Positions 52,601-61,948 of a stretch of DNA of 64,000 nucleotides are shown here, piece by piece. Origin of the DNA: Rhynchopus sp. YZ270_cl-10 (Eukaryota; Euglenozoa; Diplonemea; Diplonemida; Diplonemidae). Under the pieces are notes generated by a model. It was not told where the DNA came from. It made no database searches and saw only the letters and a list, made by a program, of their open reading frames with translations. The stretch lies in NCBI GenBank assembly GCA_964035575.1, contig OZ037898.1, positions 496,001-560,000 on the forward strand, written 5' to 3'. Position numbers and translations under genes: made by a program. Within the stretch, counting starts at the first letter, position 1. Every line of letters starts with the position of its first letter.

Positions 52601-55407
52601 CTCTTGTGGGCACGACACTGCAGTACACAGCAGGCACTTCGGATGCTCCGTTCACGGCGTGCTGGACAATGCAGTGCAGTGGTACGTTCAACGCGACGTT
52701 CACGAACCTCACCTTGGCAAGCTCACACGTCCAGCTGCTTTCACTCCAGAACAGCAGAGGTTACCAGCTGGAGGAGCTGACAGGCCACTACGGCCACTAT
52801 GCCACCGGTGCACTCCCCACAGACGGGGACGTGGTGCTGGTGTACAACGACACCTATGGAGGCTTTGATGCATCGTTTGCCATGGCCTGGTCTTGTGAGT
52901 CGGGCTACCCCATTGCACCCACACCCGCACTCCCGCCTGCACAGCACCTCACCCTTGCGGCTGCAGGACGCTACTCACGTGTCTTCCACTGGGAGGGTGA
53001 GCATGCCTGGGTTATTCCCTGCCAGGGGTTGCTCACCGTGGGCCTTTGGTTGGCAGACTCAGCTGGCAAGGTGGTGGCCAGGCTTGTGCACAGCAACGGC
53101 AGTGTGGTGCACACGATGCAGGGTGGTGGCACAGAAGGGCACTACGACGTGGCTGGCGACTTCCAGGTGGTTGTGACAGTGGAGGGGGTGGTGGCGGGAG
53201 GTGCTCAGCTCTCCTTGGTGTGGAGCTGTGGTTCGAGAAGCGAAGCACCGTTGGTGGCGACAGTGCACCCGATGACCAGGTCACCTGTGACGCCGTCCCC
53301 TCTGCGGTGCACGGAGGCGGGCAAGTCACCTTTGCAGCTCGAAGAAACAAACAAGTATCGCTCAGTAACCTGCTGGACGTTGACCTGTTCTGGTGTGCTT
53401 TGGGTGAACATGTCGAATGTCACCATCAGCAGTACACTCTATGCGCTGCTGTCCCTCCACAACAGCGAAGGGTACCAGCTCGATTCGTTCACAGGGAAGA
53501 TGGCTGAGTACACAGCGACGTATCCGTCTGACGGCGAGATGATGCTGGTTATGAATGTAAGCAGCCCCAGAGGCAGACAGGACTACAGCTTCAAGCTGGA
53601 CTGGGTGTGCAAGACTGGGCCTGTGTTGGAGACTGCGTCAGACAGAGATGCTGCAGAGTACCTGACCCTCCCGTCCACAGGAACATACCACAGGATGGTC
53701 AACTGGGAGGCTGTGCACAGCTGGGTGATACCTTGCGAGGGGCTACTGGAGATTGGTGTGGACCTGGGCCGTGACGACAGCATCTCGCAGTACTCCTTTG
53801 TGAACAGCAACGGCAGTGTTGTGCACACGACAGCAGCGGGGGGCAGCTTTGCTTCACGCTACGCTGTCGCAGACTACTTTGAGGTGCGTTTGCGTGTCGA
53901 GGCACCTGCGTTCCGCCGCGGTACATTCGCAATGGCGTGGAGCTGTGGCGGTGTGCGTCCTGAGGTGCCGTCCATAGCACAGCCTCCTGTTGGGATGGTG
54001 TCGTTCGGGTCCTCCGCTGCGCCGTGTATAGCAGCTTCAGGGTCTGGGTCGCTGATCGTCTATGACGAGTGTTACACAGTGGATTGCCATGGCATGCTGT
54101 GGATCTCATTGTACTACGCCGGTGCCGACAAGTATCCGGACCCCTTCAGCAAAATAGCCAGCATCGTGAACGGCAACGGATACGAGGTTGGTGCCTTCAC
54201 ACTGGTGGACGAGTATGGCGTCTTCCCCTCAGACGGAACGCTCTCTGTGGAGATCAAGTCAACGATGCCCAGGAATGATGCACTAGGCTTTCGCACTGCA
54301 TGCTACGAAGGGCCCACGAAGGCGTCTGCCCCTGGCTACGATGCTGCAGAGTACCTGACCCTGCCCTCCACAGGGAACTACTCCAGACTGGTCCAATGGC
54401 AAGGTGTGCACAAATGGCTGCTGCCCTGCATCGGCACGCTGAACATCATCGTCAAGTCGGACGTGAACGACAGCCTTGCACGTGTCCTGTTCACAAACAA
54501 GGGTGGTGTCGTCTACTCAGCAACATCGACCGAACCCCACACAGCAGACTACGATTCTGACGGCTACTTCGTTGTGGAGGTCCAAGTGTTCTACACCCTC
54601 CAATACGGTGCAGCGTTCACCTTCAACTGGACCTGCAATGGGACCGCCCCTGAGATCCCAACTGAGGCCCCACCCACTGTATCCCCAACAGAGGCTCCAC
54701 CTGGGTTTACGACTGCGCCGATCAGGGTTCACGGAGCAAGCGCAGCACCTAGTGGTGTGGGTGGATCACTTGCGCCAGGTTCAGATATGTTGCAGACAGA
54801 GACACCTGACTCAGCAAGCATACCAGGATCAGCAGATGGAGCAGACTTGACACGTGTACCAGGAGCAACACGTGCCCCGGGTCCAAAGGGGACATATGTA
54901 CCTGTCGGACACACAACAGAATCACCAGACCACAACATGGACGCTGTGACGGAAGAAGAAAGCGAGAGTGACGGATGGCTGCCGCAGTGGTGGATGTGGC
55001 AGTCTGCAGTGCTTACAGTTTGCCTGCTGATGGTGGCCTGTGTCATTTACTGCTATTGCTACGGACGGGTGATGTGCTGCTGCTGCTGCTACGGCAAGAA
55101 GGGTGGACAGAAGCCTGCACCTGAGGAGGAAGAGGAGATGGCGTTGGATGGGATGGACATCAACGACAACGGCATGTATCCTTACGATGAGTTGGAGGAT
55201 GTTGAGCTGGATGTGTGTGGCAGCGATGGTATTAGTGATGGTGGCAGTGGCAAGGGCAGTACAAGTGGTGGTAGTGGCGGTGCGCGTGCTGCGTCGGAGG
55301 ACAGCAGAGAACGCGAGCACACCTGTTGCTGCTCGCTGGACATGATTGAAGAGCTTTACTCTGTCGGCCGCGTGCTGGCCCAATACCTACCCACGGACAC
55401 TGGATAA
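49687..55407 (+). CDS. Large repeat-containing type I surface protein
   Basis: 1906 residues in one uninterrupted exon. MWLLGVFCVFGLLGVEGAPS is a signal peptide. Seven tandem repeats of about 225-250 residues follow. Each has two beta-rich halves: the first with CW followed by C-x-G, then LLSLxNSxGYQL and a YP-DG turn, ending in WxC; the second starting YLTLxxTGTYxR with HxWVIPC, NSNGSVVHT and FAMSWSCG. The cysteine spacing and YP-DG turn recall CUB-like sandwiches, but that assignment is tentative. A Thr/Pro-rich stalk (TEAPPTVSPTEAPP) precedes one membrane helix at about residues 1768-1792 (AVLTVCLLMVACVIYCYCYG), a Cys cluster suited to palmitoylation, and an acidic cytoplasmic tail of about 100 residues. 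Many NxS/T sites occur. A cell-surface adhesion, feeding or recognition role is inferred. Confidence 0.92.
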   Translation: MWLLGVFCVFGLLGVEGAPSCSGLGSVQYSTSAVEAHTKCWAVDCVGVFGVTFTKVTLQSATQMLLLHNEAGYELDTLTGDVSSLQRTFPANGKITLVFTDTQGSPASLAFEGTCQQGTPADAFPAVSAANYLTLPPSGTYARVVYTQGSHGWVIPCVGTVVLRASHGTDAATYVLRTGGRTVLSQLLFSELSFEHDVDGGLEVDVAFYEGLYNVSLWWACRGLGTVSPPTSAPAVAPPSSVCAPLPTTLLFYSHDRYVGHGADPQCWTLMCAGTLTLQIVNLHLGTEGIALAQRLSLLNSRGFQLEALTGSHMRYKGVYPTDGNTTLDYAHGAGFSTRDYSRPTFNVSWECDSSADVPEAAPMRDTADYLTLAPTGTYFRMANWEDAHHWVIPCQGALDVAVDIGSAVGNGTCLLVHSNGSIVHTTSEQGTFTARYDVSGDFEVHLLVKTSPDFPFAMSWACNAALPALPLRDETEAPSTSTPIAVPCEDIDHGNVHVVANATGEKCWTMQCLGSIDLKLDAVQFHSTYFQSLSLQNSDGYQLDRITMGTSLVRKYLANGEVTLLHTDTKGDVFPISFHLSWTCTEDASMIPLPAASFPKRTQLTLPARHSTFDTVSRSVREAGEHRWVVPCVGILAHYFLVDTDDTRVNMTYYTGMGGVQGVYVVPLKEYKSGWGSVWSYFQVRLQIAETLPIDVNVWISWDCGDVTTSAAYFHKTYPTAPPETLPPATSCPVSTSVSYAGVMDTTTSATTSKCWAIKCTGVLRMTYRNIDMGGVHPQLLSLRNTQGYELDSLGDHRDVHEADYPADGTLTLVYSEVLNGLPPAQASFEADWTCEPGPVVEGVTGKAEKTHLTLRDTGVYRRFMNWGGSHRWVIPCFKLLGIAVDFDTWGGRAELRLLNSNGSVVYSTTERSRLAATYFVLGDFEVQIDVAESLFGDYPFAMSWSCGGAAAALPSTAAPQTAAPLLQCTSLVGTTLQYTAGTSDAPFTACWTMQCSGTFNATFTNLTLASSHVQLLSLQNSRGYQLEELTGHYGHYATGALPTDGDVVLVYNDTYGGFDASFAMAWSCESGYPIAPTPALPPAQHLTLAAAGRYSRVFHWEGEHAWVIPCQGLLTVGLWLADSAGKVVARLVHSNGSVVHTMQGGGTEGHYDVAGDFQVVVTVEGVVAGGAQLSLVWSCGSRSEAPLVATVHPMTRSPVTPSPLRCTEAGKSPLQLEETNKYRSVTCWTLTCSGVLWVNMSNVTISSTLYALLSLHNSEGYQLDSFTGKMAEYTATYPSDGEMMLVMNVSSPRGRQDYSFKLDWVCKTGPVLETASDRDAAEYLTLPSTGTYHRMVNWEAVHSWVIPCEGLLEIGVDLGRDDSISQYSFVNSNGSVVHTTAAGGSFASRYAVADYFEVRLRVEAPAFRRGTFAMAWSCGGVRPEVPSIAQPPVGMVSFGSSAAPCIAASGSGSLIVYDECYTVDCHGMLWISLYYAGADKYPDPFSKIASIVNGNGYEVGAFTLVDEYGVFPSDGTLSVEIKSTMPRNDALGFRTACYEGPTKASAPGYDAAEYLTLPSTGNYSRLVQWQGVHKWLLPCIGTLNIIVKSDVNDSLARVLFTNKGGVVYSATSTEPHTADYDSDGYFVVEVQVFYTLQYGAAFTFNWTCNGTAPEIPTEAPPTVSPTEAPPGFTTAPIRVHGASAAPSGVGGSLAPGSDMLQTETPDSASIPGSADGADLTRVPGATRAPGPKGTYVPVGHTTESPDHNMDAVTEEESESDGWLPQWWMWQSAVLTVCLLMVACVIYCYCYGRVMCCCCCYGKKGGQKPAPEEEEEMALDGMDINDNGMYPYDELEDVELDVCGSDGISDGGSGKGSTSGGSGGARAASEDSREREHTCCCSLDMIEELYSVGRVLAQYLPTDTG

Positions 55408-57084
55408 GACTCCCTTCAACAAGAGCAGAGGAGAGTGCTCAGGAGCCCACACCACGAGGCGACCGTGTTGCTACTTCCGGGTGGTAATGTTGTGCCCCTT
55501 CAGCTCTCTGACCGTAGCTTTACTTTTTTCTTTGTTCTTCTTTTCTTCAGTGACTGTGTCCGCACTGATGAACGGTGAGTCGTTTGCACTTTCTACTTTT
55601 CTTTCTTCTTTTTTTTTTTACATCACACGTGATAATACTTTGTCTGTTACGTGACCGCAAAATCGGGTGAAATAAGATCGGCTTTTTTTTTCAAATGCGC
55701 CCGAAAGAGAAAGATTCTGCTTGAAAAACAAGGGGTTTTTGGTTTGTAAAGACAGGCAGAGTGCAAAGACTGTTTGTTAATAGAAACAGTGCTGAAGAAC
55801 TCTTTACATCAGAGGGTCTCGCACTGATGATATCCCCCTCTGATACTATCAATGTCTGCAGTTAGGACTGAAAAAAACGTGATGTACTGAATCTCACAAA
55901 CCCCACTACTTTATTTTCTCGTACGACCTTTTTATGCCACCCATACTCCCCCCCCCTCCATACTTTGATGCAACTTTTGTGTTTACCACGACTTGAATGC
56001 ATACACAGTCAATACATGTACAAGCTTTTGTCCAGAGTTGAGGACACGTGCGTCTGTATCTTTTAAGTATACAGCCTTCTGGCAACTTAGAGCACAGAAC
56101 CTGCCATACCAGGTCATTGTCGACAACACAGATCCTTAGGGAGGTGTCCTGGCTGCAGTGTTGTCTGTACTTCCCCCTCGCCTACGAGGCGAGGAATAGG
56201 CTGCTACTTCGCAGCACCCCCCGGGGTGCAGTTCAGTACTGCACCACCCACAACCTCTTTTCGCCCATCAGTAACAGTGTCTTGTTTCCGAAGGTGTGTT
56301 CGCACTTTCAACTTCTCTTTTTCATGAAGCATTCCCAAACTGAGCGACTCTTGCAAATAATGTCGAGCGCTTGGCTGACTCTGTTTGAACTTCAGCAAGA
56401 AATAGATCACCCAAAAACCATCCTCAGTTTGTCAAATTCTTGCGAGTTTTTTTTTTTCTTCCATTTTTTCCTCGTCCCCCCTTTCCCCAAGGCACGTAAA
56501 AGATTGACAGATTCGTGTGGAACGAAAGTTCCACACGCCTCTGACCGCATCGTGCCGGCTCGTTAATCAAAAATTCTGTCCGACCCATCGTATCCTGCTT
56601 CCGTTGTGTATGATGCATGTTTATGCGTCTTGGGTTTTGGTCAGACGAACAACCACGCTGTCTCGGCAGCAGTGTTTCCGCGACCCAAAAATCGGACGAA
56701 GTTCGTCCGGTAAAAAAATAAAATAAAAAAAAAAAACTGCCGGACGAAGTTCATCCGGGGAGTGGCTCGACCTGTATTGTGTTAAGCAGTAGTAAAAAAA
56801 ATTTGGGGGAAAAAAAAACTCGTCCGCCCCCTTCGAAAACACCGGAAGAACGCGGAAACCCTGCTCGGCAGTGGGGAAAAAAAAAATGACATGATTTTGC
56901 CTTCTCCCTTATCTCGAAACACGGCACACACACAGCGGAGCGCCAACTGGCTATCTCCTGACGTACTGAGGGAGGGATCACGACGGAGTCTGTGGTAGAC
57001 GTCTGCCTGTGTTGAGGGCGTTGGACAGTGCCTCAAAAACTTCACCGCAAGGCAACACTTTCCTAGAAGGACCCCGCAATGCAT
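55408..57084. other. Spacer between surface-protein paralogues, partly duplicated
   Basis: 55408-55530 matches 60181-60300, and about 56290-56890 matches about 60705-61125, so the duplicated unit includes 3' flank. It contains family C copies near 55580 and 56283, a family H copy at 56066-56125 and a hAT-like MITE at 56670-56863. No separate gene is called. Confidence 0.65.
56670..56863. mobile_element. 194-base hAT-type MITE with empty site in the paralogous flank
   Basis: Ends CAGTGTTTCCGCG and, inverted, CGCGGAAACCCTG, flanked by CTCGGCAG at 56662-56669 and 56864-56871. Eight-base duplication and CAGTGTTTCC-type ends are hallmarks of hAT elements. The duplicated flank at about 61098-61110 has one CTCGGCAG and no insert, so insertion came after the duplication. 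It includes two copies of GGACGAAGTTC.TCCGG. Confidence 0.92.
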
Positions 57085-57196
57085 CGTCGTTGCGCAGGAA
57101 ACGTTGCCCACCTCTGACCCCTACCCTATTGTTGTTACCCCTTCACAAGTTCACAGTTGCCGCGTTAAGAAACGACGCGGGAAGAAAAGAAACACA

Positions 57197-60180
57197 ATGT
57201 GGTTGTTGGGTGTGTTTTGTGTGTTTGGTCTGCTTGGTGTGGAGGGGGCACCGTCGCAAACAGCTGCCCCTCTGCTGCAGTGCACGTCTCTTGTGGGCAC
57301 GACACTGCAGTACACAGCAGGCACTTCGGATGCTCCGTTCACGGCGTGCTGGACAATGCAGTGCAGTGGTACGTTCAACGCGACGTTCACGAACCTCACC
57401 TTGGCAAGCTCACACGTCCAGCTGCTTTCACTCCAGAACAGCAGAGGTTACCAGCTGGAGGAGCTGACAGGCCACTACGGCCACTATGCCACCGGTGCAC
57501 TCCCCACAGACGGGGACGTGGTGCTGGTGTACAACGACACCTATGGAGGCTTTGATGCATCGTTTGCCATGGCCTGGTCTTGTGAGTCGGGCTACCCCAT
57601 TGCACCCACACCCGCACTCCCGCCTGCACAGCACCTCACCCTTGCGGCTGCAGGACGCTACTCACGTGTCTTCCACTGGGAGGGTGAGCATGCCTGGGTT
57701 ATTCCCTGCCAGGGGTTGCTCACCGTGGGCCTTTGGTTGGCAGACTCAGCTGGCAAGGTGGTGGCCAGGCTTGTGCACAGCAACGGCAGTGTGGTGCACA
57801 CGATGCAGGGTGGTGGCACAGAAGGGCACTACGACGTGGCTGGCGACTTCCAGGTGGTTGTGACAGTGGAGGGGGTGGTGGCGGGAGGTGCTCAGCTCTC
57901 CTTGGTGTGGAGCTGTGGTTCGAGAAGCGAAGCACCGTTGGTGGCGACAGTGCACCCGATGACCAGGTCACCTGTGACGCCGTCCCCTCTCTATTGCCCC
58001 AGGGAGGTGGGCACGTCGCCGTGGCAGGTCCCGTCCCACCTGTCATCAGCAGTACACTCCATGCGCTGCTGTCCCTCCACAACAGCGAAGGGTACCAGCT
58101 CGATTCGTTCACAGGGAAGATGGCTGAGTACACAGCGACGTATCCGGCTGACGGCGAGATGATGCTGGTTATGAATATAAGCAACTCCATAGGCAGCCAA
58201 GACTACAGCTTCAAGCTGGACTGGGTGTGCGAGACTGGGCCTGTGTTGGAGACTGCGTCAGACAGAGACGCTGCAGAGTACCTGACCCTCCCGTCCACAG
58301 GAACATACCACAGGATGGTCAACTGGGAGGCTGTGCACAGCTGGGTGATACCTTGCGAGGGGCTACTGGAGATTGGTGTGGACCTGGGCCGTGACGACAG
58401 CATCTCGCAGTACTCCTTTGTGAACAGCAACGGCAGTGTTGTGCACACGACAGCAGCGGGGGGCAGCTTTGCTTCACGCTACGCTGTCGCAGACTACTTT
58501 GAGGTGCGTTTGCGTGTCGAGGCACCTGCGTTCCGCCGCGGTACATTCGCAATGGCGTGGAGCTGTGGCGGTGTGCGTCCTGAGGTGCCGTCCATAGCAC
58601 AGCCTCCTGTTGGGATGGTGTCGTTCGGGTCCTCCACTCCGCCGTGTACATCAGTTTCAGCGAATGGGGTGCTGTACGTCTCTAACGAGTGTTACACAGT
58701 GAATTGCCATGGCATGCTGTTGGTCACATTGTACTCCGAATATGCCAACAAGCATCCAGACCCCTTCAACCAAATAGCCAGCATCGTGAACGGCAACGGA
58801 TACGAGGTTGGTGCCTTCACACAGGAGGGCGAGTATGGCGTCTTCCCCTCAGACGGAACACTCGCTGTGGACATCAAGTCAACGATGCCGTGGAGTGGTT
58901 CGAAAACAGGCTTTCGCATGGCATGCTACGAAGGGCCCACGAAGGCGTCTGCCCCTGGTTACGATGCTGCAGAGTACCTGACCCTGCCCTCCACAGGGAA
59001 CTACTCCAGACTGGTCCAATGGAAAGGTGTGCACAAATGGCTGCTGCCCTGCATCGGCACACTCAACATCATCGTCAAGTCGGACGTGAACGACAGCCTT
59101 GCACGTGTCCTGTTCACAAACAAGGGTGGTGTCGTCTACTCAGCAACATCGACCGAACCCCACACAGCAGACTACGATTCTGACGGCTACTTCGTCGTGG
59201 AGATCCAAGTGTTCTACACCCTCCAATACGGTGCAGCGTTCACCTTCAACTGGACCTGCGATGGGACCGCCCCTGAGATCCCAACTGAGGCCCCACCCAC
59301 TGTATCCCCAACAGAGGCTCCACCCACTGTGCACCACCTGGGTTTACGATTGCGCCCAGTGTGTCCCCAACGAGGGCTCCACCCACTGTGTCCCCAACGA
59401 AATCTCCACCTGGGTTTACGATTGCGCCGACTGCGTAGGGCCCCACCCACTGTATCTCCAACAGAGGCTCCGACTGGGTTTACGACTGCGCCGATCAGGG
59501 TTCACGGAGCAAGCGCAGCACCTGGTGGTGTGGGTGGATCACTTGCGCCAGGTTCAGAGATGTTGCAGACAGAGACACCTGACTCAGCAAGCATACCAGG
59601 ATCAGCAGATGGAGCAGACTTGACACGTGTACCAGGAGCAACACGTGCCCCGGGTCCAAAGGGGACATATGTACCTGTCGGACACACAACAGAATCACCA
59701 GACCACAACATGGACGCTGTGGCGGAAGAAGAAAGTGAGAGTGACGGATGGCTGCCGCAGTGGTGGATGTGGCAGTCTGCAGTGCTTGCAGTTTGCCTGC
59801 TGATGGTGGCCTGTGTCATTTACTGCTATTGCTACGGACGGGTGATGTGCTGCTGCTGCTGCTACGGCAAGAAGGGTGGACAGAAGCCTGCACCTGAGGA
59901 GGAAGAGGAGATGGCGTTGGATGGGATGGACATCAACGACAACGGCATGTATCCTTACGATGAGTTGGAGGATGTTGAGCTGGATGTGTGTGGCAGCGAT
60001 GGTATTAGTGATGGTGGCAGTGGCAAGGGCAGTACAAGTGGTGGTAGTGGCGGTGCGCGTGCTGCGTCGGAGGACAGCAGAGAACGCGAGCACACCTGTT
60101 GCTGCTCGCTGGACATGATTGAAGAGCTTTACTCTGTCGGCCGCGTGCTGGCCCAATACCTACCCACGGACACTGGATAA
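57197..60180 (+). pseudogene. Truncated, frame-broken paralogue of the surface-protein gene
   Basis: Signal peptide and first residues are identical to the neighbour (MWLLGVFCVFGLLGVEGAPS), but the sequence then jumps directly to repeat 5 (QTAAPLLQCTS), so repeats 1-4 are deleted; the junction lies in shared GCACCG. Repeat 5 appears identical to the neighbour's over about 730 bases. Near 57990-58046 about 55 bases replace about 145 in the neighbour, removing the first Cys motif of repeat 6 and shifting the frame, so the continuous reading ends at 58162 while a second frame carries the rest to the shared C-terminus at 60180. A splice rescue is possible but no strong donor keeps frame. The stalk is longer, with an out-of-frame minisatellite. 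Membrane segment and tail are nearly identical. It could be expressed only if the break is repaired by splicing or is an assembly artefact. Confidence 0.75.
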
Positions 60181-61523
60181 GACTCCCTTCAACAAGAGCA
60201 GAGGAAGTGCTCAGGATCCCACACCGCGAGGCGACCGTGTTGCTACTTCCGTGCCAGACGGATGTTGTGCTTGTTCAGCTCTCTGACCTTGCCTTTACTG
60301 TTTTTGTTGCAGTCTCTTCTCCTCGATGCCGTCTCATGTCCAGGAGGTGCCCCGGCCGTGAACTCATTTGCTGCCTCTAAACGACATACACCTTTCCGCT
60401 CAGCTGGCCAAGCCACAACCAAGTTTTTTCTCCGGCTCTCGGAACCCGTTCACACTGAAAGATTTTCTGTGGTGGGTGACTACGCTCGAGTGGAGCAAAT
60501 GACACGTCACCAGCCTCGTGACGTGTCATGTGCCGAGTTCGCGCTCGCTTTCGAATTGCGCACAAGGTCTTCCTCTCCTTAAACGTCCAACGGGGATCTT
60601 GTGCACTCCCTCCGTTCCGTCGGCCTTGCTCATTGGATTCAGCAGACGTCCAGTGTTGTGTTCCAGGACAAGTGTTTTTCTTAAGTCATTAAACCATGTT
60701 ATCACCCCTTCCCAGAGTACTTCCAACTTCTCTTTTTTTATGATTATCGACCACGCGCTTGGATGACTCTTTTTGAACTTCGGGAAGAAATAAATCACCC
60801 AAAAAATCATCAACTTGGTCATATTCTTGCGGATATTGCTTTCTTTTCTCCTCCTCCCCCTTTCCCCGAGGCACAAAAGCTTAACAGAGTGCGAGTGGAA
60901 CGAAAGTTCCATACGCCTCTGACCGCATCGTGCCGGCTCGTTAATTAAAATTCTCTGTGTGTATCCGACCCATCTTATCCTGTTTCCTTTGTGTATGATG
61001 CATGTTTATGCGTCTTGGGTTTTTGGTCAGTATTTCGTTTTGTATTGCATGGTTTCCCCCTTTCCCCTTCCCACAACAAGACGAACAACCACGCTGTCTC
61101 GGCAGTGGGGGGGGGGAAATGTGATGAGCTTTCCTTGTCTCATCACCGTTGTGCCACAACCCCCGTGTTCTCGTAGATATCCACCGCACAGCAACTGGGT
61201 TTATCGTGAGGTTTTACCCCATGACACCAAAAAAAAAACCTGGTTCTGTCGTAGTGCAGGCGCCCGAGAACGCTTCGTGTATGGTACCCCACAAAGTTAA
61301 CCCTTCACCCTCCCCAGGGCTAAAGAAAGGTGACATAGCCCTGAAAAATACCAGGTATTACAATTCTGTTTCAATTTTTGTTTTCTTCAAAATAAACTCA
61401 ACGAGGTTTGTTTTTCATCTGCCAAGAGGCTCTTTTTTTGTACATACAATCCCAGACCCACGTCTGCCCTTAGGGAAGCATTCGTCTTTCCAGCGTTTCA
61501 TTGCATTTTTTTTTTTTTTCTCT
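60181..61523. other. 3' flank of the second surface-protein copy
   Basis: 60705-61125 matches the flank of the first copy, including TGGAACGAAAGTTCCA and CATCGTGCCGGCTCGTTAAT. A 50-base block at 61031-61081 is absent from the first copy. No gene was recognised; GACGTGTCATGTG and CACGTCAC near 60500-60535 form a small inverted repeat. Confidence 0.6.
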
Positions 61524-61531
61524 TTTTACTT

Positions 61532-61827
61532 CAGGCTCTCCGCTAGGATTTCCGATTTTGAAAATGTTCTGTTGATGGTCCACGTGGTGGGGTACATGCT
61601 TGCGCCGCAGGCGCACGGTACGCAACTTTTTTTTTTTTCAACGCCCGATTTTGACTTTTTTGGGACGTTTGAGCACTCACCTCTCCATATCTTCTTCTCC
61701 TGAGCTTTTTTGACAGGTAGAACGGGTCTGAACCACTCAGCAGAACTTTTTTTTTTTTTTTTTTTTTCCCATTTTCAAAAAGTTCTGTTGACAATCAACA
61801 GAACTTTAGTACCTAGCGGAGAGCCTG
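61532..61827. mobile_element. 296-base hAT-type MITE
   Basis: Ends CAGGCTCTCCGCTAGG and the inverse CCTAGCGGAGAGCCTG, flanked by perfect TTTTACTT at 61524-61531 and 61828-61835. Subterminal GAAAATGTTCTGTTGA / AAAAGTTCTGTTGACAATC blocks. Contains GCGCCGCAGGCGCACGGTAC, also found near 11954. No coding sequence. Confidence 0.9.
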
Positions 61828-61913
61828 TTTTACTTTGAGATTTGCATCAAAGTATTTCTTTCCTTTTCTTTTCCCCCCCACTCCAGATCCACTTTATCTT
61901 TTTCCGAGTACCT

Positions 61914-61916
<3 letters not shown>

Positions 61917-61948
<32 letters not shown>

